Under the pieces are notes generated by a model. The model made no database searches and was not told the DNA's origin. It was given only the letters and a program-made list of their open reading frames with translations. 64,000 bases of DNA from Niastella vici (GTDB taxonomy: Bacteria > Bacteroidota > Bacteroidia > Chitinophagales > Chitinophagaceae). The translations under genes were made by a program, and so were the position numbers. Shown piece after piece: positions 52,730-61,563 of the stretch (its first letter is position 1; every line of letters starts with the position of its first letter). The stretch is taken from positions 310,001-374,000 of the forward strand of contig NZ_LVYD01000024.1 in NCBI RefSeq assembly GCF_002077945.1, in the 5' to 3' direction.

Positions 52730-52774
52730 CGTCAGCCCGGCACGCTGTGTATGCAGCGTTTTTGCCGGGTGACG
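52730..52774. repeat. Hairpin between traE and traF
   Basis: CGTCA-g-CCCGGCA-CGCTG / CAGCG-tttt-TGCCGGG-TGACG, three stacked stems. On the minus strand no T-run follows, so it may be an mRNA-processing or partial-attenuation site inside the operon rather than a terminator. Confidence 0.7.
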
Positions 52775-52798
52775 GAGGTTTTATGGCAGAAATGAATG

Positions 52799-53131
52799 CT
52801 ATTGCAATCCGAAGAAGACTTTTAAAACTGTCGCAACGATAACTAAAAAGATACAAGCACCAAACCACGCCGCGGCTGTTTTATTCGTATCTGGGTCACC
52901 GTGTGACCATTTGTTATAGACTTTAACTGCTCCAACTATTCCAACGACGCCGCCAATCGCATAGAGTAATAATTGCGCTTTGGCGAAGTATAATTTTACC
53001 ATATCTGTCGCTTTCTGAATTCCGGCTTCACCATCCTGGGCGATTACGGTGGTTACAACCATTAGTAAAATCAGAAACACAATAGCTTTCCTGGATGGGC
53101 ATACTTTCCCCTTTCGGTTTATTTTGTACAT
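52799..53131 (-). CDS. traE: Conjugative transposon protein TraE (DUF4134)
   Basis: Membrane helices: a signal-like first one (KAIVFLILLMVVTTVIAQ) and two in the TraE core LLLYAIGGVVGIVGAVKVYN and WFGACIFLVIVATVLKVFFG, with KWSHGDPDTNK as the DUF4134 landmark. A VirB2-like (pilin) candidate in Bacteroidota systems. 110 aa, normal size. Confidence 0.92.
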   Translation of the reverse strand: MYKINRKGKVCPSRKAIVFLILLMVVTTVIAQDGEAGIQKATDMVKLYFAKAQLLLYAIGGVVGIVGAVKVYNKWSHGDPDTNKTAAAWFGACIFLVIVATVLKVFFGLQ

Positions 53132-53211
53132 AACCGTTATTTTATTTGAGTAAATGAGGGATGAATTAACCGCCTGGTGGCAATCCTAAAGAATACTGAT
53201 GCCTTTAGTTA

Positions 53212-53724
53212 CTATACCCAGAGTTGCAGGAGTTGGTCTCTTGTGAACTTAATGTTGCAGTCCCTTTCCACTGTTACTGAAATGAAGCTGTTAATTGCAT
53301 CGAAATATTCAGTGCCGTCGAAAATCCTGTATTGACTAACAATTGATTTGATTCTTGTAAATACATCGTTTGCATTGGGAGAGGTGGAAGCAAGGTTGTT
53401 GACAGTATCCTGTACTTTTTCTACAATAATTTCAGCAGCTTTTAACAAAGCGGTTTCCTCGTCCTCGATGATTTCTATTTTAGGATCTTCAGCATACGCG
53501 TTTTCTCTGGTAATCGTTGCGTGTTCATCCTGATCAAGAATTGGTCTTTCAATCAGGGCTGGAGGATAATCGGAGGATGCTGGTTGGCTAAATTGTAGAG
53601 ATGGGTTGTTTTTGGATTTAAATAAGTTCGGGCTTATTTTCTTTTTGCTAAATGAAAAAATGCCATAAACTGCAACTATAACTAATACAAACATTAGAAA
53701 GATAGATGTTATATCAGTAAACAT
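53212..53724 (-). CDS. Small membrane protein at the TraD position, 170 aa
   Basis: One N-terminal membrane helix (SIFLMFVLVIVAVYGIFSF), then a soluble acidic linker (PKIEIIEDEETALLKAAEII) and a helical end. Begins the transfer operon just upstream of traE. Sequence family not recognised; role as an operon member is inferred from place and topology. 53725-53854 has no supported feature. Confidence 0.6.
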   Translation of the reverse strand: MFTDITSIFLMFVLVIVAVYGIFSFSKKKISPNLFKSKNNPSLQFSQPASSDYPPALIERPILDQDEHATITRENAYAEDPKIEIIEDEETALLKAAEIIVEKVQDTVNNLASTSPNANDVFTRIKSIVSQYRIFDGTEYFDAINSFISVTVERDCNIKFTRDQLLQLWV

Positions 53725-53854
53725 GATTTTAGCTTTTATGGTTGAATAATATGGGAATCTTTACAATGCAAATATGGCTCTGCTGAAAGGCGTGTTATCA
53801 GAGTCTGACCCGAGGCTCGGGAAAATTTATTTTGGAGATAGAATAGAAAAATGA

Positions 53855-54735
53855 TTACCTGTGATCCTTGTTTTCCAGTTGATCGATATATTTCAGGTAA
53901 CTTTCGCGGAGACTGTCAAGAAAGTTGGAGTAACCGGTTTTGCGACGAAGTATTTCCTGAAAATCGCGAGTGGGATTTGTAAGTTGAATTTCAAACACTT
54001 GCTGTAAATAATCGGTAATTTCTTTTAGAGTGGCTTTACCATTGTTGAAGGAACCTTTTGATTTAAGAGCATAAGCAAGTTCGATTAGGGCTGATTTTGG
54101 ATCAGTCCAGGTAAGAGGTTGAGGTTGTGATGAGATGAAATTCAATTCTTGCTTGCTATTTTGTCCTGATAGAAGGCTTTTTTGTATATAACCTGCTAAC
54201 AGTTCATTGGCTATGATACGTGAAAATATATATTCGAACCCTGTGGAAAATGAGGGATGAGCGTTAATATCATAGATGCGAAATGAAAGCGGAGATTGTG
54301 ATCTGTTTCGTAAAAACAATTTTTCGTCAAGATAAGTTTCACCGGCTCGATGGTATTGGTACCAGAATTTGTTTTCTTCAAAAAAATGGCGGATTTGATT
54401 AAGTTGGTTTTGAAGGTAGATTTTGATATCATCTTCACTTCCAATAGGTCGGCTGACCTCTATGTTGTATAGCCGATGATAAAAAATTAAAAGGCTATAA
54501 AACTTGGGTTTGATTAATTTGAAGAAATTAATTTCTTCTGATTGGTTTGAAAAGTTATTTTGAATTACATACTCTTGAAGTGAATTCATAGATTCCCTGC
54601 AAGCCTGCATGGCTTGTAACGCCTGACCGAGCGAAATAACAGACTTTTCCTGTTGGATGGTGGCCAATTCCTCAGTTAATTCTTCCAACAGGATTTCCCA
54701 AAAGGGCGAGAATTCTTTTTAGCTGCCGTAGTCAT
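53855..54735 (-). CDS. rteC: RteC-family regulator, with a -1 break near its N-terminus
   Basis: The long frame from 54688 shows the RteC layout: FFKLIKPKFYSLLIFYHRLY, FFEENKFWYQYHRAGETYLDEKLFLR, LTWTDPKSALIELAYALKSK, RRKTGYSNFLDSLRESYL. RteC controls excision and transfer of CTnDOT-like elements. The upstream ATG frame at 54735 reads MTTAAKK and stops after a few codons, but the -1 frame joins as KEFSPFWEILLEELTEELAT. One missing A in the A5 run (54716-54720) gives a 293-aa protein. Without repair the gene would depend on a TTG start at 54688. Confidence 0.85.
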
Positions 54736-54988
54736 GGCGGTAAGGTGTTTTAATTACTTACAATAGTTCAAGCAGGCAGTTTAGGAGTATAGTCTATAGT
54801 TGGTCGGGGTAATCAGAATCAATACTACATATATATGGATATCTTTATAAGTCTTAAACATTTCTTAAAATCCATATACTTACTAATAGATTTTTTTTTA
54901 ATTTCGGAATATTGTGTTTAAACCTTATTCAATTTACATAAGATATGCATCTCTTTCTAGGCCAATCAATATTTGCCTGATATAACTT

Positions 54989-55082
54989 CAGATTCGCAAT
55001 AGGGAAAAACATAAACGTTCATCGGATCAGTCCTCCAGATCCGCAATAGGGAAAAAATAAACGTTTTACCGAATCAGCCTTG
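54989..55082. repeat. Tandem direct repeat, period 47 bases, in the rteC / regulator gap
   Basis: Two copies of CAGAT-(T/C)-CGCAATAGGGAAAAA-(C)-ATAAACGTT-...-GATCAG/GAATCAG, starting 54989 and 55036. The gap 54736-55157 is otherwise AT-rich with no gene. The repeat sits where an operator for the divergent rteC and response-regulator genes would be expected. Confidence 0.7.
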
Positions 55083-55157
55083 ACGGGTAATAATTATTTC
55101 ATAGGTAATCGATACGTATGAAACGAACATCTATTATAATCTTTTAAACCCCAGACC

Positions 55158-55904
55158 ATGAATCATCCCTTACCTGTTAAGGTTGTAATTGTTGAGGATC
55201 AGTTGCCAATTCGAAAAGATTTGGAATTGTTGGTTGGTCAGCTACCAAGCTTTATTGTTTTGGGTAGTTGTGGTAGTGTGCAGGAGGCTTTGGCAATGAT
55301 TGAATCTATGGCGCCAGACATTTTATTACTGGATATTAATTTAGGAGATGGAACTGGGTTTGACATCCTGGATAAGATTAGCAACTTATCGCTAAAGGTT
55401 ATTTTTCTTACTGCACATGCCGAACATGCAATTAAGGCGATAAAAGCGAATGCGATTGACTACATTTTGAAACCAGTTGATCCGGGGGAATTAAAAGCGG
55501 CATTAACCAAAGCATTAAACACCAGCCCTCTTTCTATCGAGGACCTTAAGTTGGCGTTTGAGTCAATAAAGAAAAGCGAGAATCAACAAAAAATAGTAGT
55601 AAGATCTTATGACATTTGGGAGATTGTCTATTTAAGCAATATTTTATATTGTCATAGTGAAGAAGGATATACTTACTTTAATCTCGTTGGTGGTAAACAA
55701 ATTGTTTCGTCACACCATCTAAAAAAGTACGAGGATGATCTCCCTGAAAGCCAATTTCTACGACCTCATCAATCGTACATAGTCAATAATAGTTATATAG
55801 AAAGTTATAGAAGGGATGGTTATCTGATTTTAAAAGATGGTACAGAAATTCCTGTTTCATTACGTAATAGAGATAAAGTTAATCGGTATTTCAATAATTT
55901 ATAA
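55158..55904 (+). CDS. LytTR-family response regulator
   Basis: Receiver domain (VKVVIVEDQLPIRKDLELLV, phospho-acceptor D59 in DILLLDINLG, K in DYILKPVDPGEL) and a C-terminal LytTR DNA-binding domain (IVYLSNILYCHSEEGYTYFN, LRPHQSYIVNNSYIESYRRD, IPVSLRNRDKVNRYFN). 248 aa. It is followed at 55918 by a sensor kinase gene, so the two form a two-component pair. Targets unknown; likely include the tra/rteC region by location. Confidence 0.93.
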   Translation: MNHPLPVKVVIVEDQLPIRKDLELLVGQLPSFIVLGSCGSVQEALAMIESMAPDILLLDINLGDGTGFDILDKISNLSLKVIFLTAHAEHAIKAIKANAIDYILKPVDPGELKAALTKALNTSPLSIEDLKLAFESIKKSENQQKIVVRSYDIWEIVYLSNILYCHSEEGYTYFNLVGGKQIVSSHHLKKYEDDLPESQFLRPHQSYIVNNSYIESYRRDGYLILKDGTEIPVSLRNRDKVNRYFNNL

Positions 55905-55917
55905 CAATCCTTTTCCA

Positions 55918-57810
55918 ATGTATCGGCTCCTTTTGTTAGCTTTTATTTTTGCTTGTTGCAAACAGCCCAAAAATGACCATAATCATTCTTTGGAAAATGT
56001 AGATTCATTAATAACGGTATTAAAAAAACGTGTTAATCCATATTTCCACAATCGTGAGCCAGAAAAAGCAGGAGTTGTGCTGGATAGTTTAAGAGGAACC
56101 GTTGAAGAAATAGACGACTACCGTCTCACGGGTGCCTGGCTTCGTTGTAAAACAGTAGAAAAAACAATGAGCAAAAGCTTTGATAGTGCTACTTATTATG
56201 GGAAAAAAGCTTTGAAACTTGCTCTTGAAAAAGATACTTCAAATAGGGAGATTATTGCGGCACAGATTCAATTTGCAGATGTTTTGAAAGAACAAAACTT
56301 CAACGATTCTGCTTTGAAGTACGCACGGAAAGCATATTACATGGCAAAGAAAGTGGACACTTTAGGCCTTCCGCTCATTTGTCTGCGTTTATATGAAATT
56401 TATTCCAGGATTGGGGATCTTTCGATGCAACGGTTTTATTTGTTTGAAGGGCTAAAATACAGTAAACAGCCTACACATAAAACAGTGTTCGCTAATAATA
56501 TTAGTCGTTATTATACTGAAACAGGGCAAAACGATTCTGCCATTTTGTTTTTCAAAGCCATGGAAAATGATACGAGTTTTTCAAGTCCTTATTTCGATGC
56601 CGTGAAATTTGAGAACCTTGGAATACTTCTGACAAATAAAAAAAAGTATAAGGAAGGATTATACTATCAATTAAAGGCATTTGCGATAAACAAAGAGATT
56701 GGAGAAATGGACGCGTTATCATATTTCAATCTTGCTGCTACGTACCAGCACTTACAAGGGTATGATAAAGCTATATATTATCTTGATACAGCTTTAAAAT
56801 TGGCAATTCCTGTAAGAGATTGGCAACTTATAAAAAGGATATGGCATGCTAAGGCTTTGAATTTAAAATTACAATCCAAGAAGGACGATGCATATACCTC
56901 TTTGGACTCAGCATATACTTATTATGGCATTGAGGTGGATTCTTCTATATTACTTCGTGAAAGAGAGTTGGAAAAGCAGTATAAGGTCAAGGCTAAAGAT
57001 GAGGAAATAAAATCACTTGCATTTGCGAATAAAGTTAGCAACAGAATAAATAGGCAGCAGCGTATTATAATATTTGCTTTGATAACCTCAGGACTGTTGG
57101 CAGGTATTATTGCTTACCTTATGTGGAGGCGTCGGAAATTACAAATGCAAGTAAGAGAAATTGAATTGCGCCAGCAACTGTTACGAACACGAATGGAGCC
57201 TCATTTTCTTTTCAACCTTTTAAGTGTTTTACAAGGTTTTATAAGAGATCGACTTTATGAAAAATCTTCGCAATACCTAATTCAATTTTCACAATTATTA
57301 CGGTTAAGTCTGGAAAATGCAGGATACAATTATGCGTCTCTTAAAGATGAAGTTTCAGCCTTGGATAGTTTCTTAAGATTGCAAGAAATGAACCTCGAAA
57401 ATTTTGAATATCGAATTGAGGTACTTGGGGAGCTGGTAGACTATGATATTTCTATACCACCAATGCTAATACAGCCATTCGTTGAAAACGCTATTTTACA
57501 TGGGTTTCCTTCAGGCTACAAGGGGTATATTTCTGTTCGTATTATTTGTGAAACAAAAGCTTTACGTGTTACCATTGATGATAATGGAGTGGGTCTTAAA
57601 GACATCACAACTAATAAGGCAAAACGGTCAATGGCGACAATAATCACACAAGAACGATTGAATATTTTAGGCAAGCGGTTTCATAGGCCGGCAAAACTTC
57701 GAATAATTGATAAAAAAACGGAAAAACTAGGACAAGGTCTTACTGTGGAGTTAATTATACCGTTTGAAAAAAAGCGTAAAAATAAGGTACAAACACAAAC
57801 CGCTGCATAA
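55918..57810 (+). CDS. TPR-containing lipoprotein-type histidine kinase (LytS/YehU-like)
   Basis: Start chosen at 55918 (MYRLLLLAFIFACCKQPKND): a lipobox-like signal (IFACCK), then TPR repeats (residues about 60-360), one membrane helix (IIIFALITSGLLAGIIAYLM), then the His_kinase domain RMEPHFLFNLLSVLQGFIRD and the ATPase part PPMLIQPFVENAILHGF ... IDDNGVGL. The open frame extends 27 codons upstream into the regulator gene in another phase; that part is a shadow. Partner of the LytTR regulator. Confidence 0.93.
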   Translation: MYRLLLLAFIFACCKQPKNDHNHSLENVDSLITVLKKRVNPYFHNREPEKAGVVLDSLRGTVEEIDDYRLTGAWLRCKTVEKTMSKSFDSATYYGKKALKLALEKDTSNREIIAAQIQFADVLKEQNFNDSALKYARKAYYMAKKVDTLGLPLICLRLYEIYSRIGDLSMQRFYLFEGLKYSKQPTHKTVFANNISRYYTETGQNDSAILFFKAMENDTSFSSPYFDAVKFENLGILLTNKKKYKEGLYYQLKAFAINKEIGEMDALSYFNLAATYQHLQGYDKAIYYLDTALKLAIPVRDWQLIKRIWHAKALNLKLQSKKDDAYTSLDSAYTYYGIEVDSSILLRERELEKQYKVKAKDEEIKSLAFANKVSNRINRQQRIIIFALITSGLLAGIIAYLMWRRRKLQMQVREIELRQQLLRTRMEPHFLFNLLSVLQGFIRDRLYEKSSQYLIQFSQLLRLSLENAGYNYASLKDEVSALDSFLRLQEMNLENFEYRIEVLGELVDYDISIPPMLIQPFVENAILHGFPSGYKGYISVRIICETKALRVTIDDNGVGLKDITTNKAKRSMATIITQERLNILGKRFHRPAKLRIIDKKTEKLGQGLTVELIIPFEKKRKNKVQTQTAA

Positions 57811-57975
57811 ACTAATCTGTATAAGATGGTTAGTTTACCCCCTCCGGGTAACCAGGTTGACTAGCGAATTTGCCTTAGGGCCTGACGAATCTCAAATAGG
57901 TATAAGCGATTCAGGATTTGAGGATTTTAAGATTAAAAGAGGACATATGTTTGTCCTGAGAAAAAATCTTAGAAT

Positions 57976-58548
57976 ATGAAAAAGAATAAACTTGTTTTGA
58001 CTTTTATTGTCTGTACCTCATTATTTTATAGTTGTAAATCCTTAAAAGGAAAAGCTTTTGAAACTACCGAAGGAATTGCTGAGGTGGTAACCAAACTTAA
58101 TGAGGCTTTTGGTGAAAACGCAAGTTATACAGACATAACCATCAGTTATATTAAAGGGATTGGCTCAACAATTAGTGCTACGGGTACCAAAGATCCCTCT
58201 TCTTCAAAGATGATCAGCAAATTATATTCAAATGGCAATTGGAAGGATGATTCCGAAGTAATACTTGAAGTATCGGGGGGTGCAAAACCATCTGATTTTA
58301 TGTTCACCCTTAGTGAGGTTGAACAATTGAAGAAGGTTCCTGAAATGGTTAGGATATCTATTGAAAAAATTAAGAAAGACAAAAAAATTGATGTAGTTGC
58401 AGAACATGTAAGCGTTAAGTACCCTTCTAGAATTATGGGACCAGATGATAAATTGAGTTTCGATGTGAACCTGGCTCCCGAAAACGGCGGAACTTCCTTT
58501 ATAACAACTTTTGATGAAGTGGGAAATTTCCAGCGTTTGATATATTGA
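57976..58548 (+). CDS. Predicted lipoprotein, 190 aa
   Basis: Lipoprotein signal MKKNKLVLTFIVCTSLFYSC with Cys 20 as lipidation site; then a soluble periplasmic domain without known motif (SYTDITISYIKGIGSTISAT). Preceded by a small hairpin AGGACA / TGTCCT at 57940-57957. No adjacent partner. The antisense frames are shadows. The gap 57811-57975 contains no gene that I support. Confidence 0.7.
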   Translation: MKKNKLVLTFIVCTSLFYSCKSLKGKAFETTEGIAEVVTKLNEAFGENASYTDITISYIKGIGSTISATGTKDPSSSKMISKLYSNGNWKDDSEVILEVSGGAKPSDFMFTLSEVEQLKKVPEMVRISIEKIKKDKKIDVVAEHVSVKYPSRIMGPDDKLSFDVNLAPENGGTSFITTFDEVGNFQRLIY

Positions 58549-58585
58549 AGATGGCAATTTCTTCTAACCAATTATATCAGCTACC

Positions 58586-59386
58586 ATGAACTTTCAGGAT
58601 ATTGAAAAACACATTAAATCGTTGAAGGAAAACGGCTTTAGCGAGGAAATGATAGAAGACTTCCTTCAGTATATGGAAGTAACCTCTAAAGCTCCCATTT
58701 TACTCAATCCTGAAAGTACACTGACAAGTCAACAACAGTGGGCTATTGCCTGTGGTGCAGATGTTGCATTTGCAAATGGTCATTATCTTAATGAGCTTAG
58801 CACAGGTTTTCAAAAAAACGAATGGTTGGAATTACTTTATAATTTTTGGGAAGTTGGTAGCAAAAGTAAGGCGTTGGAGACGATTAATTGGATGTTTAAA
58901 GAGGGACATCGAGTTCAATTTGATTTCTTCTGGCAGGCAATGAATATAGTTTCAATTGAGGAAACTAAAGAATTTCTTTGGGAGCATATTGTTAAAGATG
59001 ATAATGAAGAGGCGATAGCGTTTCATCGTTTACGTAATTTGCGGCATGGGTTAGATGTGTTTAAACAATTTAATCTGTTTGACACAGATACCATACCTAA
59101 CATGTTGATTTGGGATTTTGCTCGAATTATTAACCTTTCACGTGGATGTTATGATGCAGGTTATTTTTCAAGGGAGGAAGCATTGGAGCTTATCATGACC
59201 ACGGTTGGGCCGATCCGCAAAACTTACAAATCCTGGAGGCAGCTTTCGATATCATATCAGTTTGCACGTTATTTTTGGAGAGGAATAGATGAAAAAATAT
59301 TTAAAGAATTGCTCGCAGGTATGCACTTGTTACTAACCCATCGAAATAGCCCCTGGGTCACACTAAAATGGGAAGATAGCGAATAG
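58586..59386 (+). CDS. DUF1266-domain protein, second copy, 266 aa
   Basis: Same domain as the protein at 36607-37512: LTSQQQWAIACGADVAFANG, IWDFARIINLSRGCYDAGYF, REEALELIMTTVGPIRK, SWRQLSISYQFARYFWRG and a final SPWVTLKWED. The N-terminal region is shorter (about 45 residues, MNFQDIEKHIKSLKENGFSE). The two proteins are clearly paralogous. A long stem-loop terminator follows at 59405-59448. Confidence 0.75.
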   Translation: MNFQDIEKHIKSLKENGFSEEMIEDFLQYMEVTSKAPILLNPESTLTSQQQWAIACGADVAFANGHYLNELSTGFQKNEWLELLYNFWEVGSKSKALETINWMFKEGHRVQFDFFWQAMNIVSIEETKEFLWEHIVKDDNEEAIAFHRLRNLRHGLDVFKQFNLFDTDTIPNMLIWDFARIINLSRGCYDAGYFSREEALELIMTTVGPIRKTYKSWRQLSISYQFARYFWRGIDEKIFKELLAGMHLLLTHRNSPWVTLKWEDSE

Positions 59387-59404
59387 TGGTGACTCTGTTA
59401 CCCC

Positions 59405-59448
59405 GGTAAAGAAGAAGGCCACAATTAAGTGGCCTTTTGGTCTTTACC
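59405..59448 (+). terminator. Two-tier hairpin terminator
   Basis: GGTAAAGA-ag-AAGGCCAC aattaa GTGGCCTT-ttgg-TCTTTACC. Ends the DUF1266 gene transcript; the inner stem is followed by a TT run. Confidence 0.8.
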
Positions 59449-59544
59449 ATTTTATTAATCGAAAATCGATGTATTCTAAGTTACATTATTTTATTTGAGG
59501 TTCTTTCATCTAACAACAATATTATTTCATAAAATTTTCTAAAT

Positions 59545-59778
59545 ATGCTCGACAAACAATCCATGAGAATTCTGGGGGCTATCATGTTTATTCTTGGAAT
59601 AATAATCATATTTGCTATCAACAAAAAAAGGTTTAATCGAAGGACTATAACCGGCATGGAGGTATTTAATTCATATGAAGATTCGATGGCAACACGCGGA
59701 GGTGAGGGATGTCTTAAACTTATTGCATGGGTTTTTATTTTTGGAGGCGGATCAATGTTTCTTCTTTCATTAGATTAA
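59545..59778 (+). CDS. Small membrane protein, 77 aa
   Basis: Two membrane helices (ILGAIMFILGIIIIFAINKK and LIAWVFIFGGGSMFLLSLD) joined by a polar loop. Unrecognised family. It starts 97 bases behind the terminator. Confidence 0.6.
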   Translation: MLDKQSMRILGAIMFILGIIIIFAINKKRFNRRTITGMEVFNSYEDSMATRGGEGCLKLIAWVFIFGGGSMFLLSLD

Positions 59779-59780
59779 AG

Positions 59781-59897
59781 GTGTACGTGATTTTATGGCA
59801 AAGGATATTAAAAGGTTTATCATCAAAAGGCTCGTTGCCGGCGATGGCAGTCATTGGGATTATGCTTGTGGGCTTTTTCATTTTTTGGCCCTTTTAA
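59781..59897 (+). CDS. Possible tiny membrane protein, 38 aa (GTG start)
   Basis: From a GTG 2 bases after the previous stop the frame gives VYVILWQRILKGLSSKGSLP, then AMAVIGIMLVGFFIFWPF, a clear membrane helix with a positive N-terminal side. Tandem position with the 77-aa membrane protein supports it; short length weakens it. Confidence 0.35.
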   Translation: MYVILWQRILKGLSSKGSLPAMAVIGIMLVGFFIFWPF

Positions 59898-59936
59898 AGG
59901 TTTGACTAACTAGATGTTTATTTCACTTTCTAATGA

Positions 59937-60143
59937 TATATAGCTGCTTCGCGTCGATACTTAGTCGAGAAATACATTTATCGAATAGCGGAGTTATCAG
60001 AAAAGTTTGGTGTTCCGATGGTGGCAACAAATGATGTACATTATCACCATCCTGCCAGAAGGAAGTTGCAGGTTGCTTGCATATCGAGGGCCGATAAGAA
60101 AAACGGTCCTGATCCAATGGAGAGAAAAGTGAAGCAGCTATAA
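59937..60143 (+). pseudogene. Fragment of a DnaE-type DNA polymerase III alpha subunit
   Basis: The frame reads AELSEKFGVPMVATNDVHYHHPARRKLQVAC, which matches the PHP-domain segment of DnaE/DnaE2 polymerases (VATNDVHYxxP..RR.LQ..). It has no start, begins after a stop at 59934 and ends at 60143, and no other polymerase domain is present. A relic of an inserted or recombined gene. Confidence 0.7.
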
Positions 60144-60218
60144 ATGCTTTTTCCCAATGGAAGGAATTTTAAATAAAATTTTCATTAAAAAGATTACGTT
60201 AATTGCCTCGATGCTTGA

Positions 60219-60602
60219 TTAAAAATCGATGAAATCATTTGGAGATTTTGTTATTTTATAATTCTGTTTTAATACCCCATGAAAGCGCAGAATATCAATT
60301 AAAGTATTTAAACTGTCTTTACTGTATTTAAGTGACACTTTTTTCACTTCTTCGCTATTGCAAAACAATTTATAAATATCAATTGCTAAAGTATCCTCAT
60401 CCTTAATTACAACTTTGATATTGCCTTTAGTTTGGCTAACAACAATCTTGTTATCAAAGTTTTCCCAATCACGAATTTCTAATCCAGGTGCGAAATAATA
60501 CCTTTTAAGCATTTGTAATGCTTTTCGATATGGCTCAGTCACTGTGGCATTAAAAAAAACTTTGAAAATTATGTTTCCTATTTTACCATCATATGAGGCC
60601 AT
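60219..60602 (-). CDS. Hypothetical protein, 127 aa
   Basis: MASYDGKIGNIIFKVFFNAT...; alpha/beta appearance, basic, ending SPNDFIDF. No motif recognised. Isolated on the minus strand among gene remnants. Confidence 0.55.
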   Translation of the reverse strand: MASYDGKIGNIIFKVFFNATVTEPYRKALQMLKRYYFAPGLEIRDWENFDNKIVVSQTKGNIKVVIKDEDTLAIDIYKLFCNSEEVKKVSLKYSKDSLNTLIDILRFHGVLKQNYKITKSPNDFIDF

Positions 60603-60738
60603 GGCGTTATTTTATTTCACAGATTATAAGTTAAATAAAAATGCCGAAGTTGGCAAAACCTTCTTTAAGTAAGGACGGAAGTTTTAAATGCCTTTTAACC
60701 AAACAGCTATCTCTGAAAATGTTAAGTTGATTCTTTTC

Positions 60739-61259
60739 TTAATTTTGATGAGAACCTAGCTCAATAACATACGACCTGGCAGGTATTTGTATTTTTCTCT
60801 TTTTATCTTTAATGTCAGGAAAGTCGGTATATGACCATATAAGGTTTGCTTTATATGGTTCTTCTGATACATAGTGTTTAAATCGTATGATATCAGTAGC
60901 GGGCTCTAATGCATATCCATCTTTCAAATCAACTTCAAAAGCAATTGCCGTATCAAGCATTACTTTCGATTTAGAATCAAAAAATTGGAACCTAAAATGA
61001 ATAATACGTACTCCATTTGGTTTAATTACATTATCATTAGAAGTACTATTATTTGGTGAAACATAAACTACATGTTCATTCTCTTCCTTTCAAATTCTAC
61101 ATTCCAATTCAATATTCCAGATCTATATGAACCTATAAATTTGTAGGGTCGAACGGCGACGGAATCTCGTTGAGGTAGCTCAAAATTGTATTTTATCTTG
61201 GATTGAGAGTAAAGAAGATTTGTTGTAAGCAAATAGATGAAAAGCGAAAATAATTTCAT
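60739..61259 (-). pseudogene. Exported protein gene broken by a frameshift
   Basis: The first frame (61259-61068) gives a signal peptide MKLFSLFIYLLTTNLLYSQS and WNVEFERK, then stops. The -1 frame, entered near 61080, continues ENEHVVYVSPNNSTSNDNVI ... FDSKSKVMLDTAIAFEVDL and ends at 60739. Together about 170 aa. The break is not at a homopolymer, so true decay is likely. Family unknown. Confidence 0.65.
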
Positions 61260-61303
61260 AGTGTTTTGGTTTAATGATGGTATATTAATCAGAGGTTAAT
61301 TCG

Positions 61304-61462
61304 TCATCTGAATAAAGAGTCATAGAATGATTTAAAACCTAATATTAAACCTGATGCACACCCCAAAATTCCGAGATCCTTAAATTTTAGCATGACGCAA
61401 ATCATCGATAAAAGACATAACACGAGGAGTGCTAAAATATGTGACTTTGAACAATCGTTCAT
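61304..61462 (-). CDS. Small membrane protein, 52 aa
   Basis: MNDCSKSHILALLVLCLLSM-ICVML, then a short polar link and a second helix (LGILGCASGLILGFK). Predicted two-helix inner-membrane protein. Unrecognised. Follows on the minus strand after the terminator at 61564-61583. Confidence 0.45.
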   Translation of the reverse strand: MNDCSKSHILALLVLCLLSMICVMLKFKDLGILGCASGLILGFKSFYDSLFR

Positions 61463-61563
61463 AAATTATAAAGTTAAGTATAGTTGGAGAGAATCAAGAC
61501 GAAATACCTAACCTTAATGTGTAAGGTTACAAGTAATCCGAACAGATGTAAACACAAAAAAAA

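Noticed and set aside
53809-53821. CCCGAG-g-CTCGGG palindrome downstream of the tra operon start
   Set aside because: Loop is too short for a stable hairpin and there is no T-run; not called a terminator.
57764-57979. Plus-strand frame spanning the kinase end and the lipoprotein start
   Set aside because: Overlaps two good genes in another phase and has no protein-like features.
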